Below, one piece after another: positions 23,661 through 36,182 of a DNA stretch of 64,000 nt (position 1 is its first letter; each line of letters starts with the position of its first letter). The notes under the pieces were generated by a model. That model worked only from the letters and a program-made list of their open reading frames with translations, was not told the DNA's origin and ran no database searches. Source of the DNA: Blastocrithidia nonstop (taxonomy: Eukaryota > Euglenozoa > Kinetoplastea > Trypanosomatida > Trypanosomatidae); NCBI GenBank assembly GCA_028554745.1, contig JAQOTN010000048.1, positions 434,001-498,000 on the forward strand, written 5' to 3'. The position numbers and the translations under genes are program-made.

Positions 23661-24587
23661 ATGGCAGCGTACAATCGATAAGACCTAAGTCGTGTAGTTT
23701 TCAGCGACTTGACTGAGCGATGTAGTGAATAGCTGCTGTATGAGTTGTGTACACAGTTTGGTCCTGTCCGCACTGTCAATTGGCCCACCGTGGCTACGAG
23801 CACGTTAAGCGGTGTAGCACAACGTGCAACGTACTGTTTTGTGAACTTTGTGTGCCCGTAGGACGCCAAATACTGCTTTCAGGTACTTCGTGATGCACAT
23901 GTTAAGTTGTTTGACAAGTAAATACGCGTCTCACACGCAAGCACCGAACTTGCACAGCGCGAAAGCAGCGCACCTATTAGCACTACTACTGCGGCATCGA
24001 ATATGTTGGCGTTTGCAAATATTAATAATAATATGAATAATAACTATGGTAATGTCATGTCATCGGTTGCAAATGGGCAAGTTTCTCAAAGCACACCACG
24101 ACATGGACCACAGCAAGGTTTGCACGAAATTGGTGCCAAGGTCATTGTACGTAATGTTGACCGTAATGCCACGTAGTTTGACATTACTTCCTTTTTCAGA
24201 CAGTTTGGGTCATTTGCGGCACCACCGCGGTTGTCACGGGATAATATGGGTAATTTTAGAGGTACTGTGGTGTTATCGTACTAGGACTTTGCCTTTTCGG
24301 ATAGTGTAATTGCGTAAATGCACAACAAAATCTTTCGTGATCGCATTATTTCCGTCCAGTATGCTGAATTAGAAGACGGCAGTGGTAAATTGCATGGAAG
24401 TGAGGAGGAGCGGCAAAACGCCATTCTCATCCAAGAGGAGGCACGCAAGTATGCGGCAAAGGTGCAAGCCTAGACCAACGCCATGAGAGCAACACAGCAG
24501 CAGCAACGGGCATCGAATACGTCATGGGCAGATAATGTAAACGTTTACGCACATCGACCTGCATCACCGTCCGCCACACGTCAGTAA
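23661..24587 (+). CDS. SF3B4: Two-RRM splicing factor, SF3B4 (SF3b49)-like
   Basis: About 308 residues with two RNA-recognition motifs, around residues 10-95 (VVFSDLTERCSEELLYELCT ... YCFVNFVCP) and 165-245 (KVIVRNVDRNATEFDITSFF). SF3B4 is a U2 snRNP component that touches pre-mRNA upstream of the branch point. In trypanosomatids the same complex serves trans-splicing. The stretch after RRM2, GSGKLHGSEEERQNA, matches the SF3B4 signature GxxHGSxxER. Linker and tail are Asn/Gln/Ala-rich. In-frame TAG occurs in both RRMs. It ends at TAA with a second TAA two codons later. A different two-RRM protein cannot be fully excluded. Confidence 0.78.
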
Positions 24588-24980
24588 AACTAAAGTATAT
24601 AAAAATATTTGTTATTTTTTTAGAAAAAAAATTAATAACAACAGTGTTGCAAATAGAATATTAGTGTCTGTGGTCTTTAGTTTTTTATTATAAATTATAG
24701 TGGAAAGACATTTAGTCTTACAAAAGTACTTTGTGCTAATTATTGTAATGAGTGTACAAATACAACTTAAATAAATAGTGTGCTCATTTCAAAGCCTCTT
24801 TTTTAAAAAATCTTTTTCATACTTTAATAATTTTTTACTACAAATTGTTGAGCAGTATATAGATTACTAGGTTAGCTGGCTTTGTGTGTAATATATAGAG
24901 CATTTACTCAAACATACATTTCTATTCAATTTAATTGATTTATTTATTTTTTAACATTTGTGTTTTGTAAACAAATCAAG
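24588..24980. other. A/T-rich spacer
   Basis: Low-GC spacer, no gene seen. The next gene's ATG at 24981 follows AATCAAG. An in-frame ATG also occurs at 24960. Confidence 0.5.
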
Positions 24981-27900
24981 ATGAGTACTGGTGTTTTAGG
25001 TGTACGTAATCGCGCTGTTATTAATGGCAACAAAGCACAACTGGATGATAGATTGCAATCAGCTCTACATGAAAACGCACAACTCAAACAACAACGCACT
25101 GAATTACAAACCAAGCTGAGAAAAGTAGAAACGCAATTTAGACGCCTTGCCGCTGACTGACAACGATCTCAGGGATAGTCAGAGGTCAGTGTGCAAAGAG
25201 TAAGCACATCTGCACGACAGTAACCGCATCGACTACATAAGTTAAAGTAGTAATAAACCTAGCAATATGATACGCAGATGAGTAGCAAACAATAACCATT
25301 TAATCGTACTAAAAGCAGTAATCAGTACGGCAATTCGAACTTATATAACCATTTTCGACCTACCACTGTAAAGAGCACATTGTCGCAAAAGGCCAACGCT
25401 GCGGCTTCCGCGTTTCGATCGTTACAGTCAAAGCCTAAAACATCGCCTTTACGCACCTTACACAGAGCGTCAAGTTTGCACAGTCAATTGGCTACAGATG
25501 CATCTGCACCTGTTGATTTCAAGGCGAATACAATGCCTGCTGCACACAAAGCAACGAATAACAGAAATACTTTGTAGTATTCTCTTCCTCAGTTAAATGA
25601 GCATGTTGAAAATACGGTGCACCGCTCCAACGGATGACTACCGCACATTCGTGAAACCCACATAAGTAGCAACAGTGATGGCCGAAATAATAATCGTATA
25701 CATTACATATAGCAGAGCAAGAATGCTGCTGTAGATGCACAGAATACATAACCATGATAACGTAAATAGCACTTTCCGAGTGCAATAAAATGACGTAAGC
25801 TACAGGAGTAAGTAATGCAAAGCAAAGTATAATGTGCCACGCTACGAGAGCAACTTAAGAATGCGTTTTTGTAATTGCAAGAAGCTCAGCATCAACAACT
25901 GAACACGCAGTCGCAATCTCAGCAATTAATGCTTTCAATGCGCTCATCACTAAATTCACAACAGCATGGTCAACAGTAGATGTAAAATGAATACAAAAAG
26001 ATTATTGACTCACTGACTCGTTAACGAGACGCATTACGACTCCATGTGCAAAAAATATCGACCAGTGCGAAGGCACAAGTTTGTTCGGACAGTGTACCTA
26101 CGTCATCACTATCTGCTTTAGCGGTAGATAGCACTCAGCTAGCGTCGCTGTAGCGTGAAATACACACTCGAACAATGTAAACATCACAACTCCGCTCTCG
26201 GCTTGAGGGGGCGTAGCGTGAGATGAAATTGCTCAAGTAACAATCAACTCATTTAACTAAAGAGTTGCAACGCACACACGAATAACAGATTACGATGCAA
26301 CAAGAGTTAGTGGCTGCGTTGCATGTTAACAAATTATTATAGATCCAGTGTACAAACACCAAGTCCATGGAGCAAACTATATCGTAGAAAAACAATTAAT
26401 TACTGAAAATGTAGCAAGAGCTGGTCAAAATGGCCAATGCACTTCAGACCTGTCACCGAGAAACATAACACACCGTGCGTGCCGAGTACAATACTCGAAT
26501 AAGCGAAGAGCAGCAACGTCGAGAGAGCATTGAGGCAGAACGTCAGGCGTTGTAGCGTCAATTACTGGACACACAGCACCAATGCCGTGATGCGTAAAAT
26601 AAAGTAAACAACTTGACGCAAAGTATAACGTATTACAAATAGCAAATAGCACAGCTGTAGCGTGAAAAAGCACAGCTGTACATGCAACTTTCACAGGCTG
26701 AGCGATAACACATGATGGAGTTGAACGATGAGGATGTACAGCGTGCCATCGCACTGGCTACGCTGCACAAAAAGCAAAGTCAATCGCGGAAAAGGTAATT
26801 AGTTAGCCAAAAATCAGAAGCTGATGCGAAAGCTGCTAACGTCACGGCTAGTGTACATATTGATAATAAAGGATAACAATCTAATATAGTAATACCTGTG
26901 CACGTTTCTACAAGTAAATTACCGAGTAAATAGCCATTACAATAATAATAGTAAAGGAAGAAGTTTAAGTAAAATCAATAGTAGTAAGAATAGTACGAAC
27001 TACTTCACTGAGATGATACCTATGAGAATAATCAGATGCGTGAGGCACTCAGCACCGCCGCGTTAGATATTGAACTCGCTAATACACGATGTTAGCAAAT
27101 GCACTAGACGTTGTCAATAACAAAAAAGCAACTTGAGACTACACGTCGTGAACGTGATGAGTTGTACAACTAAAATGTATAGTTGCGTCGTCGATTAACA
27201 CATGTACAAACAGTTTTTGCAAAGTAGCAACTCTAAAACTATTATGCATCTTTGTAGAACAATGTTCAGATCAATGTCAATGCTCATAGGGAATACACTG
27301 ACGATGATAATAACGACAACGACAAAAATAATATGGTAAGTGATGCCAATACTTTGCAAGTGTAAAAATCAGATAGACAGCATTCATTTACCGGTCAGAT
27401 TGATCTAATTGTCAACTTTATCGAGTTTAGTAATGACGATAAGTTTGTATAGCGTGTTTTGCATCTGGAGCAGATCACATAGCCAACCGCACTTTTCCTC
27501 TCACTTGACGGACTTGCCGCGTTTGAGACGATGCTATCACCTACGTTTGTTACCTTGCAAGACGTTTCGCATTGCTAGGTGCACTTCCAATATACCGATT
27601 TGTAACCTAACAACACCACAACATTGAAAGAAATACAAGACACAAAGTTTGTGTTTCAACTGCACCATATTACACAAAGCACAGAGACTATCAGCAGTAG
27701 TGATAATAAAACTCAAACTAACGGCAAAAGAGGTAATAATGGCAATAATACAGCTCATAGCAAAACAATTCGTGAAAAAGACGGCAGTTTACCATGTACA
27801 GAAATAATTGCCATGGCTTAGTTAGCCGGTAATGTGCTCCTCACTGCCCGTGATGGTGACTTGTGTGAGGTAATATCACTTATTACTGGGAGTGGTGAGG

Positions 27901-28709
27901 TCTTGGGCAAAGTTCACCTCACCATCTCGTGCAAACACCTCTTACTACCTGTCAATTTCAGCTACGGAACACGAAACAAAGTTGAAAGTAATAACATTAA
28001 TATTGATGATAGTGCACAACTATTAAACATATCGCAGAGTCCAGTGTTAACGTCATAATAAATTCAATCGGCACTGATCGCACTGCGTAATGTAAGTCAT
28101 GTACGAGTACACGTATATCGAGTTGAGCATTTGCCAATACCTCGCAAAAATGCGTAATAGCTCATTCATGAATTATACAAATAACCATAAATGCTACAGT
28201 TGACATCATCGTCTGCATCTGCGCTGCCCAATGCGTCTTTGGCCTCACGTCTTCTTCAGCCGTACCTTTTCTACACCGCGTATAACCCGATTTCACCACG
28301 GGGTGTAAATCCAATAACCGACACCACCTTGTACCCACTTCACACATTTCTTACGGCATCATCGTAGAATGATAGCTTATCACACGTGCATCTTGACAGT
28401 GCCGATCAACCGAATAGTGTAGTCAATAAATTAAAGAATAGTTTATATGTATTGAATGCAGACTTTGATAGTGTACCGGTTGACCACCGTGTGATCATGG
28501 ACAGTAACACTGTTCTGTTCTTCGCGCATAGCTCGTTAGTATTTGCTATTTTTGATGCCAAGTCTCACGATGCATGTAACAACTTAGGGAGTGCCCAAAT
28601 TGCACTCAGGCCATTACTAGCTTCACCGACGACTAGCATTATTCAGAACATTAAATTGCCTAATCATAGTACAATAAGTGTAAGTGTTTCGTGGGTAACA
28701 GCGACATAA
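24981..28709 (+). CDS. RPGRIP1-like coiled-coil and C2-domain ciliary protein
   Basis: A 1,242-residue protein in one unbroken frame. Residues about 25-720 are Gln/Glu/Leu-rich coiled coil (LQSALHENAQLKQQRTELQT near the start), with most heptad Glu residues encoded by TAG/TAA. From about residue 810 it becomes globular: a C2-type domain (LIVNFIEFSNDDKF, LFLSLDGLAAFETMLSPTFV, GEVLGKVHLTI) and then a second C2-like unit (VRVHVYRVEHLPIPRKNA to the end). Coiled coil followed by two or more C2 domains is the RPGRIP1/RPGRIP1L plan, proteins of the ciliary transition zone; a flagellate would need one. The family call is from architecture and short motif resemblance only. It ends at tandem TAA TAA (28707-28712). 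Confidence 0.65.
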
Positions 28710-29263
28710 TAACGAAAATCATTGTAATCACTACATATATTTAATCTTATTGTCAAGAAAATATAATTTATCTCTTTTATTTCTTTCTTTTTTTGTAAAA
28801 TCTTTCAAATGTGTTGTTTATCTAACACAAAATTATTGCTCTCTTGTACTTGCATAGATTAATAAACTGTAGACTAGACATTTCATCACTACTGTTTTCC
28901 CTTTTGTGACTGAAATTAATTGTGTGTTGAGTGTGTATTTGTATGTGAGTATAAAAATATATATACGCATCTTATATTATGTGTAAGGGTGTTTTACACT
29001 GTCCAGTATTTCTTTTACTTAAATAAATTGCATCGTTATGATCTTTCACAGTCGAAATAACGTGCAACCCAATCCCATATAAATATTCTTCTTTTATCAT
29101 ACTTTGTATTCACTCTCTTATTACATCGCACAAAAATTTTTTTAATAAATAATTATTTCTAAAATTTATATATAAAAGCAAATAAAAATTAGCTTTTACT
29201 TAAGTTTGGCAATATTAGTAAAGTGTGATAATCTATATCATCCTTATATTAGTCATTAGTGAG
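28710..29263. other. A/T-rich spacer
   Basis: Low-GC spacer with no supported gene. It is T/C-rich around 28770-28800 and 29085-29120, but no clear acceptor is adjacent to the next ATG. Confidence 0.5.
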
Positions 29264-29785
29264 ATGTTTAAACAAAATTTTATGCACCTGGTAGATGCAC
29301 CAACAGGAAGTACAACATCACTAGCATCTGGTCGACTCATTTCACTGCGAAAGAAAACCAAATGAATTGATCGTCATACTTATCGAATCAAAAACAATGG
29401 TAAAGATGTTTGAAAATTTGGTGAACAGCCTAGCTGTGCATTGTGTCATGTACGATTTAGGTATAAACAAGATTATGAAACGCACAAAGACAGTGAGTTA
29501 CATCAGAATAGATTACGATGGGTTGAGATGATGAACTGATGAAAAGAAGTAGGCCAACCAGCGTACAACAAGTAGATGGAGTCATAGTGAAACTGATTTG
29601 AGACAAAAGTATTACCTATCAAAGCTGAAGAACTAGGGTGCTCCTTGGACGATGCCAAGCGTATTTATGCACGGGCCAGAATGACTGAATAGCCGTAGTG
29701 GCACCGTCGGCTAGAATATCCTGCAGCTAAACTTGAAATTGAATAGCCACGTGACCATCGCTGGCCAGCTTCACCAAAGTGGTAA
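29264..29785 (+). CDS. C2H2 zinc-finger protein, possibly mitoribosomal
   Basis: About 173 residues from MFKQNFMHLVDAPTG. A single C2H2 finger of spacing C-x2-C-x12-H-x5-H lies at residues 58-80 (CALCHVRFRYKQDYETHKDS), within a strongly basic, Trp-rich protein (MMNWWKEVGQP, WNWFETKV). That composition resembles small trypanosomatid mitochondrial ribosomal or RNA-processing proteins, but I cannot name it. Trp content is unusually high and nearly all is encoded by TGA. The end is ambiguous: TAA 29783-29785 follows SPKW, but NLYVKDYQKKFR beyond it still looks coding. If that TAA is Glu, the next TAA in frame is at 29930-29932. Confidence 0.7.
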
Positions 29786-30160
29786 AACCTGTACGTTAAA
29801 GATTACCAAAAAAAATTTCGTGTAGATAATTTTATTTTTTCAATACATATCGTATATGTTGATCTTCACAACGGTTTTTACGTATTTATTTTTTCTTGAT
29901 ATCCTCATTCATGTTTCAAAAGTAATTATTAATTTTTGTTTTGTTTATAAATCTATACATATTTATAACATGAGAATCGAACATTAACTAAACTTTTGTT
30001 GTTTTGTCATTTTGTTATATGTAAAGTAGGTCAATATTAGAATAATTTTTATATAAAAGATCAAGTTTTACTCTTTCACAATATTTGTGGTGATAAATTG
30101 TTTCATCATTGAAAAGTGTACATATAAGCAATTCTGATAAAATAAAAATATTTAATACTG
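29786..30160. other. Spacer, possibly overlapping the previous C-terminus
   Basis: The first 40 bases may be coding for the preceding gene. The rest is A/T-rich without a supported gene. Confidence 0.45.
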
Positions 30161-33100
30161 ATGAATATCGTGTTACCACCACTTGAGTGTAGTAGCGGCA
30201 GGAATGCCAAAGTGGCACTTAACACTAACTAATCCATGCATAATAAATACAAAAAAAGTCAAGTCAATCTGTAAAGTAATAGTGCAAATAAGCTATCAAC
30301 ATTAACACGTAACTATAATGTTAATGATAATAATAATGATAACAAAACAGCAAACAACATTCCTACACATACAACAAACTTTTACAATCATACAACACAA
30401 CCAGCTAATACTGATTTGGCTGAAACAGGTTACATGCACCTCATACGAAGTATTCGTCAACAATTTCTCCACCCGTCGTCTACCTCGTAACCACTACTGC
30501 TCGCTCCACAAATACCGTCGATAATACGGTCAAACATACCACAGACGACCAGTTTTGCTGATTTGATCAACTTGTACAAAAGAGTGCATCACAACGTACC
30601 GTTTCAATCTATAAATGCTGCACTACCAAATGAACGTCGTGTAAGTGGTGTTGCACTAACGCAAAGTGGAAATCAGCTTGCCGCTCCTCGTGGTGCACGT
30701 AAGCGAAGCGTGAACTCTGTTTTAGCACAAGGTGAACATTTTATTGGTGGTAATGGTGGTAGTAGCGGCGGCAGCGATGGTGATGCATTTGCCATTTTGA
30801 GTGCGAGTAATAATGTCAATTACAATAACAACAAAAACAATGCTGATAATAATAATTTGTGTGGTGATGGAACATCAAAGAACTGTAAAGAAGGTGAAAA
30901 CTAAAGCGTGAATAGAGAGTATGAATTGTATAGTGCAAAGACTGTCAAGACGTTGCCAGCAATTCGCAATGCTAGCGTTCTCGATGACAAGATAAAACAC
31001 TCCACATTTTATACAATGACAAGTAAAGTGCATGAGATTAATTTCCAACCAAGTTCAAAATCAAATGGTAAAATAGGTATTGCAACAAAAATGCAACCCA
31101 TTCAACCTCTTTTGCAATGTCATACCTTTTCAGACAAGTGTCTTGTACTTATACAAATAGAATCTATGCATCGACTATAGCTTATTCGTAATGAGCAGTG
31201 GTAGCGACAGTTGGCTCAGAAATACATGACAGTAAATTACATTGATCACATTCTTCGGCCTGAGATGGAGTAATTGAGTCAGATGGAGCGAGAAGATCGA
31301 ACTGAGTTGATTGAGCAAGAGGCATTTGAGCGGAACGCGAACTTGTCATCGTCTATGGAGTGGTGTTTTATATAGAGTGGAATACGTGCACTTATTGCTA
31401 AACAGATTAAACTAGCCCGATTATCGAAATATGACAGCCAGCTACGCAAGACTAAGAAGTATACTTATGAACCTCATAGCAACAATAAGAGTTAATAAGG
31501 TGTAGATGTTCATAATTGTGCTAACGATGCTGTTAATGATAATAATAGTAGGTACTTAACGCACAGAGCATCAAATAGTGTAGTAAAAACAAAGACATAA
31601 TGTGCAGCAAATAGTTCAGATGAAAATGATGAAGTGTTAGATGCTCGTCGCATCTTGTAACGCTACCTTCACGAGAGAGCAAACTACGCATTAGGGCGAG
31701 TGTAATCGATTCGCCGTCTGTCAAAGTTACCGCAACTCGAATCGCTTTCTGCTACCCTGGCAAGTTCATTCAATCCACCACAAAGGTATAATGAAACAAG
31801 TCATTTAAATGAGGTTTGCAGTGTTGCTGTAAATCACATCAATAACACCAAAGCACAAAGTGAACGACCACCTTTGTCCTCACCTGTCTCCTCACACACA
31901 CAGTGAGGATCTACCGTTGGGTTGGCAAGTTATACTCTGTTGCTCGATCAGGACAAACAGATTCGTCAATAAATTTAAAGTGTACAATAGTCTGAGTGAA
32001 AGGCACTTATGCGGTTGTTTGCATAAGAGCAAGAGAAAGCACGTGAGTGACTACGAAAACGATTACACTTATAACGGCTAGTGTACTGGCGAAATCAACG
32101 AGAACGTCAGCTATAGATGTAGTTGTAGGCTCTGACAAAGGTCAAGCAGAGCGAGGTATAACTCAATGACACCTTTTCATAACATATTCGCAATGTGATG
32201 TGCTAGTAACAAAAAAGCAGGGCTGCAATTGACACTGATGCACACAAAATGTATTAGTTGCTCTTCAGTCAACATAATGAGTGGCAATTTACACTTCACT
32301 GCACTATGCTCTTTCACCAATAAACAGTGCATCGTAGAGAAATCTAAAATTAGTTATCTGCTGTTTACATGTAGCAGCTATCAAATTACGAAAAGATATA
32401 ACGTCATTGCATTGCATATGCATAAGAACTTATCTCTGCACAGACGATTTATAATACACATACCGACCTTTGCTCATTACTTTGTGTGAGCAGTAATTAG
32501 TTAAAGATGCATGCGATAGTACTTTTACAGCGTACATGAAAGACGTACAAAGCGGGCAAGCTAGGATGACGCTATACACACCGCCAAGTCGCTCGACAGA
32601 TAACAACCGCACGCAACAATAACACAATACAACGTGGCATTAATGCATTGAACGAACTGAAGTCTAACATGTAAAGAGAAGCACAAAATATACAAAACGA
32701 AATTTGTGCATCGTTTCAGCATGCCTTGCAGGCTGTATGCACAGAAGAGTAGCGTTAACGCAGTGCAATACGCCGAAATTAGCTGTCTGCGTTTATTCTT
32801 GTAAAGGCAAAGAAATACTGATTATATGGCAAGCAGCAGGCAGCAGCAAAAGGTGTACACTAATCAATCGCACAGACAAACACTACTCCTTTTTGCTACG
32901 CTTACAAAAGTAACAGAGATAGGAATAACAGTGTTCACAATAACAAATTTAACAACTATTATTATAATAGTGATAACTGTTAGTGCTGTCAGGATATTGA
33001 TACTGGTCATTTTAACAAAAAGGATTAGGTGTAAATGGATAGTAATGTTATATCGACGCTTGTGCAAAATGCATTCAATGTGAAACAAACATGAGCGGCT

Positions 33101-33172
33101 CGTCAAGCTAATGTACATGACCAATACGTTTGTCAAATGTTGGCGTACGTGAAAAGCAAGTCAAATGCATAA
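30161..33172 (+). CDS. Large charged helical hypothetical protein
   Basis: About 1,003 residues from MNIVLPPLECSSGRNAKVAL. Residues about 85-250 are mixed and partly folded, with an Asn/Gly-rich linker. From about 340 to 950 the protein is Arg/Glu/Gln/Leu-rich and predicted helical (QKYMTVNYIDHILRPEMEEL, EQEKAREWLRKRLHLERLVY, ELKSNMEREAQNIQNEICAS). The layout suits a flagellar or cytoskeletal coiled-coil protein, which is an inference. It is dense in reassigned codons: in the region 31960-32480 almost every tenth codon is TAA, TAG or TGA. It ends at tandem TAA TAA (33170-33175). The start is the first in-frame ATG preceding conserved-looking sequence. Confidence 0.68.
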
Positions 33173-33631
33173 TAACTACTGTAACAATCTGAGAAAGATA
33201 ATTAAATACTTTGTTTAGACCTATTGCAAATTTTTTTTACAGTATGTTATCTTATTATAATTTACTTTTTCACTTTCTGGATGTCAAATAGTGCAATTCG
33301 CATGTAAAATTTAGTCAATAATGTAAAACTGATGTACATTTTTTTGGTATTAGTTTTTATCGATCATTCCTTGTACGAAGAGAAAACATGGCGATGATGC
33401 ATCAAATTATTTATTATTATATCTATTCATTTTAATATTTTATTTTAATACAAAAAAGAGGCAATGTATGCAATCAAAGCGACTTATCATTATGAAACAC
33501 GTTTTATGTTGTTTTTCAACTGACCTATAACTTATTGATTTGTTTCAGTAGTAATAAGAGATTAGCTTATTTTTGAACATTTTTTTTTTAAAAAGAATAA
33601 TTGTAATACGTGTTTCTGTCGTAGAGCATAC
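33173..33631. other. A/T-rich spacer
   Basis: Low-GC spacer, no gene seen. T-rich runs at 33570-33592 and the sequence TTTCTGTCGTAGAG at 33612-33625 provide a plausible acceptor just before the next ATG. Confidence 0.5.
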
Positions 33632-35230
33632 ATGGACCCAATTGCAGATTTTATGGTTATCACCGGGTGTGAAGATGAGGATATCGCAATACACTACTTA
33701 TCGTAAAGCAACTTTGATGCTGGTATTGCCGCATCAGTCTACATGGCTGACCGAGGTCAACATCCATTGACCGCAGATGATGTAATTCAGCAGTCAAGTA
33801 ACACCAATACTACCTCATCATCATCATTACCACCGCTTCCACATTAACAACATTCCATACCAACACATTCATCGATTCCTCATCCTGTATTCGATGTATA
33901 AGGTGAAACAAATGTGGACACAACAAGGACAACAGCAACAACAACAACAACAACAAACAATAATAATAATATCTCTGTATTGACATAATAGTAAGATATC
34001 AATGCACCACGTCAGACCAACTTGTCATCGACAATGCCGCACTCTTCTACGTTATTCGGAAATGACCGCTTTGCATCTACGCTTTCGTCCTTCCTACAAG
34101 GCACACCATTTACAACAAACACGTCTTCTGCAAGCAATAACCCGATGGCCAGCGTGGATACACTTAGCTCTGCATTCCCGTCTTTTACCGGAATGGGCTT
34201 TGGTGCACCACGTTTTACCTCGCAGCGTGGACAGAGTAATGCCTTTCACAACACATTTGAACAGTAAGGTAACGCACGATTGTCACGGCTGTTTACTTCC
34301 CCATAGTATGTACACCCATGTAGTGATTCGATTACATAAGTCTGTGAGAAAGCAGCGAGAGATGATTTTTGAGTCATCTTCGTCATTCGTGATGGCGAGT
34401 TTAGAAGTGCGTGCCTGACTCGTGATGTGTGAAACTCTGCGGAGATGGAGGTGTTACATGACACTTTTCTGTGTGCCTAGGCGGATATTCGAATTGGGAG
34501 TGGGCGACAAATTGCACAAGGGTTTCGTGTTCCATTGCATGAGTTGCCTGTAATGTTTATTATTGACCCAATTACGATGCATCAGTAGCTGAAAGTGAAG
34601 ATGCCTTGTAACTCTATTGGTGTCTTTGATAGCGCTGCGATTATTGACACGATTGAGCAATTTATTTTTCAGCATGGCACCCCACATGAGTACTTGTAAC
34701 GTCGTCATGGAGGTGATAATAGCGAAGTGAGTATACCATAATAGTTATCCACATCGAATTCTAATGATGTCGTAGACGTAGATGACGAAAGTTTAGTGTA
34801 GTAGTAGTAACAACAAAACGCAATAGGTTTGCAGCCCTTATTAAAATAAAAATAGTAGTCTAAGGAAAGTAAAGACTAGCAAACTCCAGCGGTAACGATA
34901 GACAGCTGACTTGCAGAGGACAATGTGGACTCGCAGCGCGTGTTTAAATTACGATGTCGCTTGCCGCATTCAACACAACAGCTGTCATTACGACCGTAAA
35001 CACCACTAGCTGCGTTACGAGATTACTTGCTCGACTGTCTGCGACGTGATAACGATAGCGATGACAAGAGTGATCAAGTAGCATTGCTAGCCGGTGTGCC
35101 GCCACGTGAATTGCAAGTAACTGACTGAGACAGTACTACACTTGAGAATTGCACAGGTTTACGAAGTGGCGATGTAATAATAGCAAAAGTAGTTAAAAAA
35201 GAGTAACGAACTTACGAACATGACAAATAA
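33632..35230 (+). CDS. UBA-UAS-UBX protein (UBXD7/FAF1-like p97 adaptor)
   Basis: About 532 residues. The N-terminal 45 residues read as a UBA-like helix bundle (DFMVITGCEDEDIAIHYLSE). Residues about 217-355 form the thioredoxin-like UAS domain (FWVIFVIRDGEFRSACLTRD followed by TGA-encoded Trp at 34430-34432, then FRVPLHELPVMFIIDP). Residues about 437-524 form the UBX domain (FKLRCRLPHSTQQLSLRPET ... AGVPPRELQVTDWDSTTLEN). Such proteins link ubiquitylated clients to the p97/VCP ATPase. The order and spacing match UBXN7/FAF1, so the family call is firm. Linkers are Asn/Ser/Thr-rich. The end is set at TAA 35228-35230, which is followed by TAG and TAA; TAA 35204 after KKE is an alternative. Confidence 0.86.
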
Positions 35231-35595
35231 AAAATATAGAAGTAATTACTCATAAAAAGAAAAAATGAGTATAACAATAAAGTAATTTTTTATTTTTTTT
35301 ATTAACAATTACTATACATGTGACTTTTCTATTTAGTAAACGTATCACTATTGCGTCTCACCTTTTTTAAGTGATTGTTTTAATATTTCTTGTTAATGTA
35401 GTCGCAATTTTTGTGTAGTAACTTGCTATTTCTTCCTATCTGTTTACTATGGCACACTTCGATTACACTAATTTACAGAAACAGAAATAGAGTGAATAAA
35501 ATAAATAATTCAACAAATATCTAAAACATTATAACGAAATGGAAGAAAAGCAATAACTATGACAGCAAATAGTGATTAATTAAAGTCAATAAGTA

Positions 35596-35634
<39 letters not shown>

Positions 35635-36182
35635 GCTGAATATTGCTATTAATTTAAGCTTTCACTGTTGATAATACTTTTTGACAAGTTTTAAGTCTGA
35701 CATTATAAAATATATAGACAAAATTTGTGTGACTTTTCTTTCAATTTTTTTAATCATATTGCTTAACGAAGTGAATGCATGGTCATATCGTTAAAACTAT
35801 CTTTGATCTTTACAGCCAAGCATGTGGCCAAATGCATATATGCACGACCTTCACTTCTTGATCTCGGTTGTTATGTGTGGCATCAACATAATAACACACA
35901 AGCGTATGTTTGCATTTGATTGTCTTCTTAAATTTCTAATAAAAATAATAATACAATTATTTTGTCTTTACTGTTCTTTGTCTTCTGAAGTTGTAAGCAC
36001 AGAGGCGAATTCTCTTTTTCCACTTATTTGTTTTCATACAAATTCCTTTTTTTTTATATTGTGACAAATATTTTTATTAATCGTGAATAAAGGATTAGAA
36101 AAGCCATTACTGTTTCATTTAGACAAAAAAAACAAACCAAAAAGTGAGCAGTAAAGTTGCTTCCGATAACAATAGTGATAAC
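35231..36182. other. A/T-rich spacer with TA microsatellite
   Basis: Nearly 1 kb of low-GC DNA containing a (TA)n run at 35602-35631. I see no supported gene. The Phe/Leu-rich ORF at 35822-36064 has spacer composition. Confidence 0.55.
35602..35631. repeat. (TA)n microsatellite
   Basis: An uninterrupted TA dinucleotide run of about 15 units in spacer DNA. Confidence 0.9.

Noticed and set aside
35602-35631. TA-rich run considered as a replication origin
   Set aside because: A simple dinucleotide repeat with no accompanying structure is no evidence for an origin.
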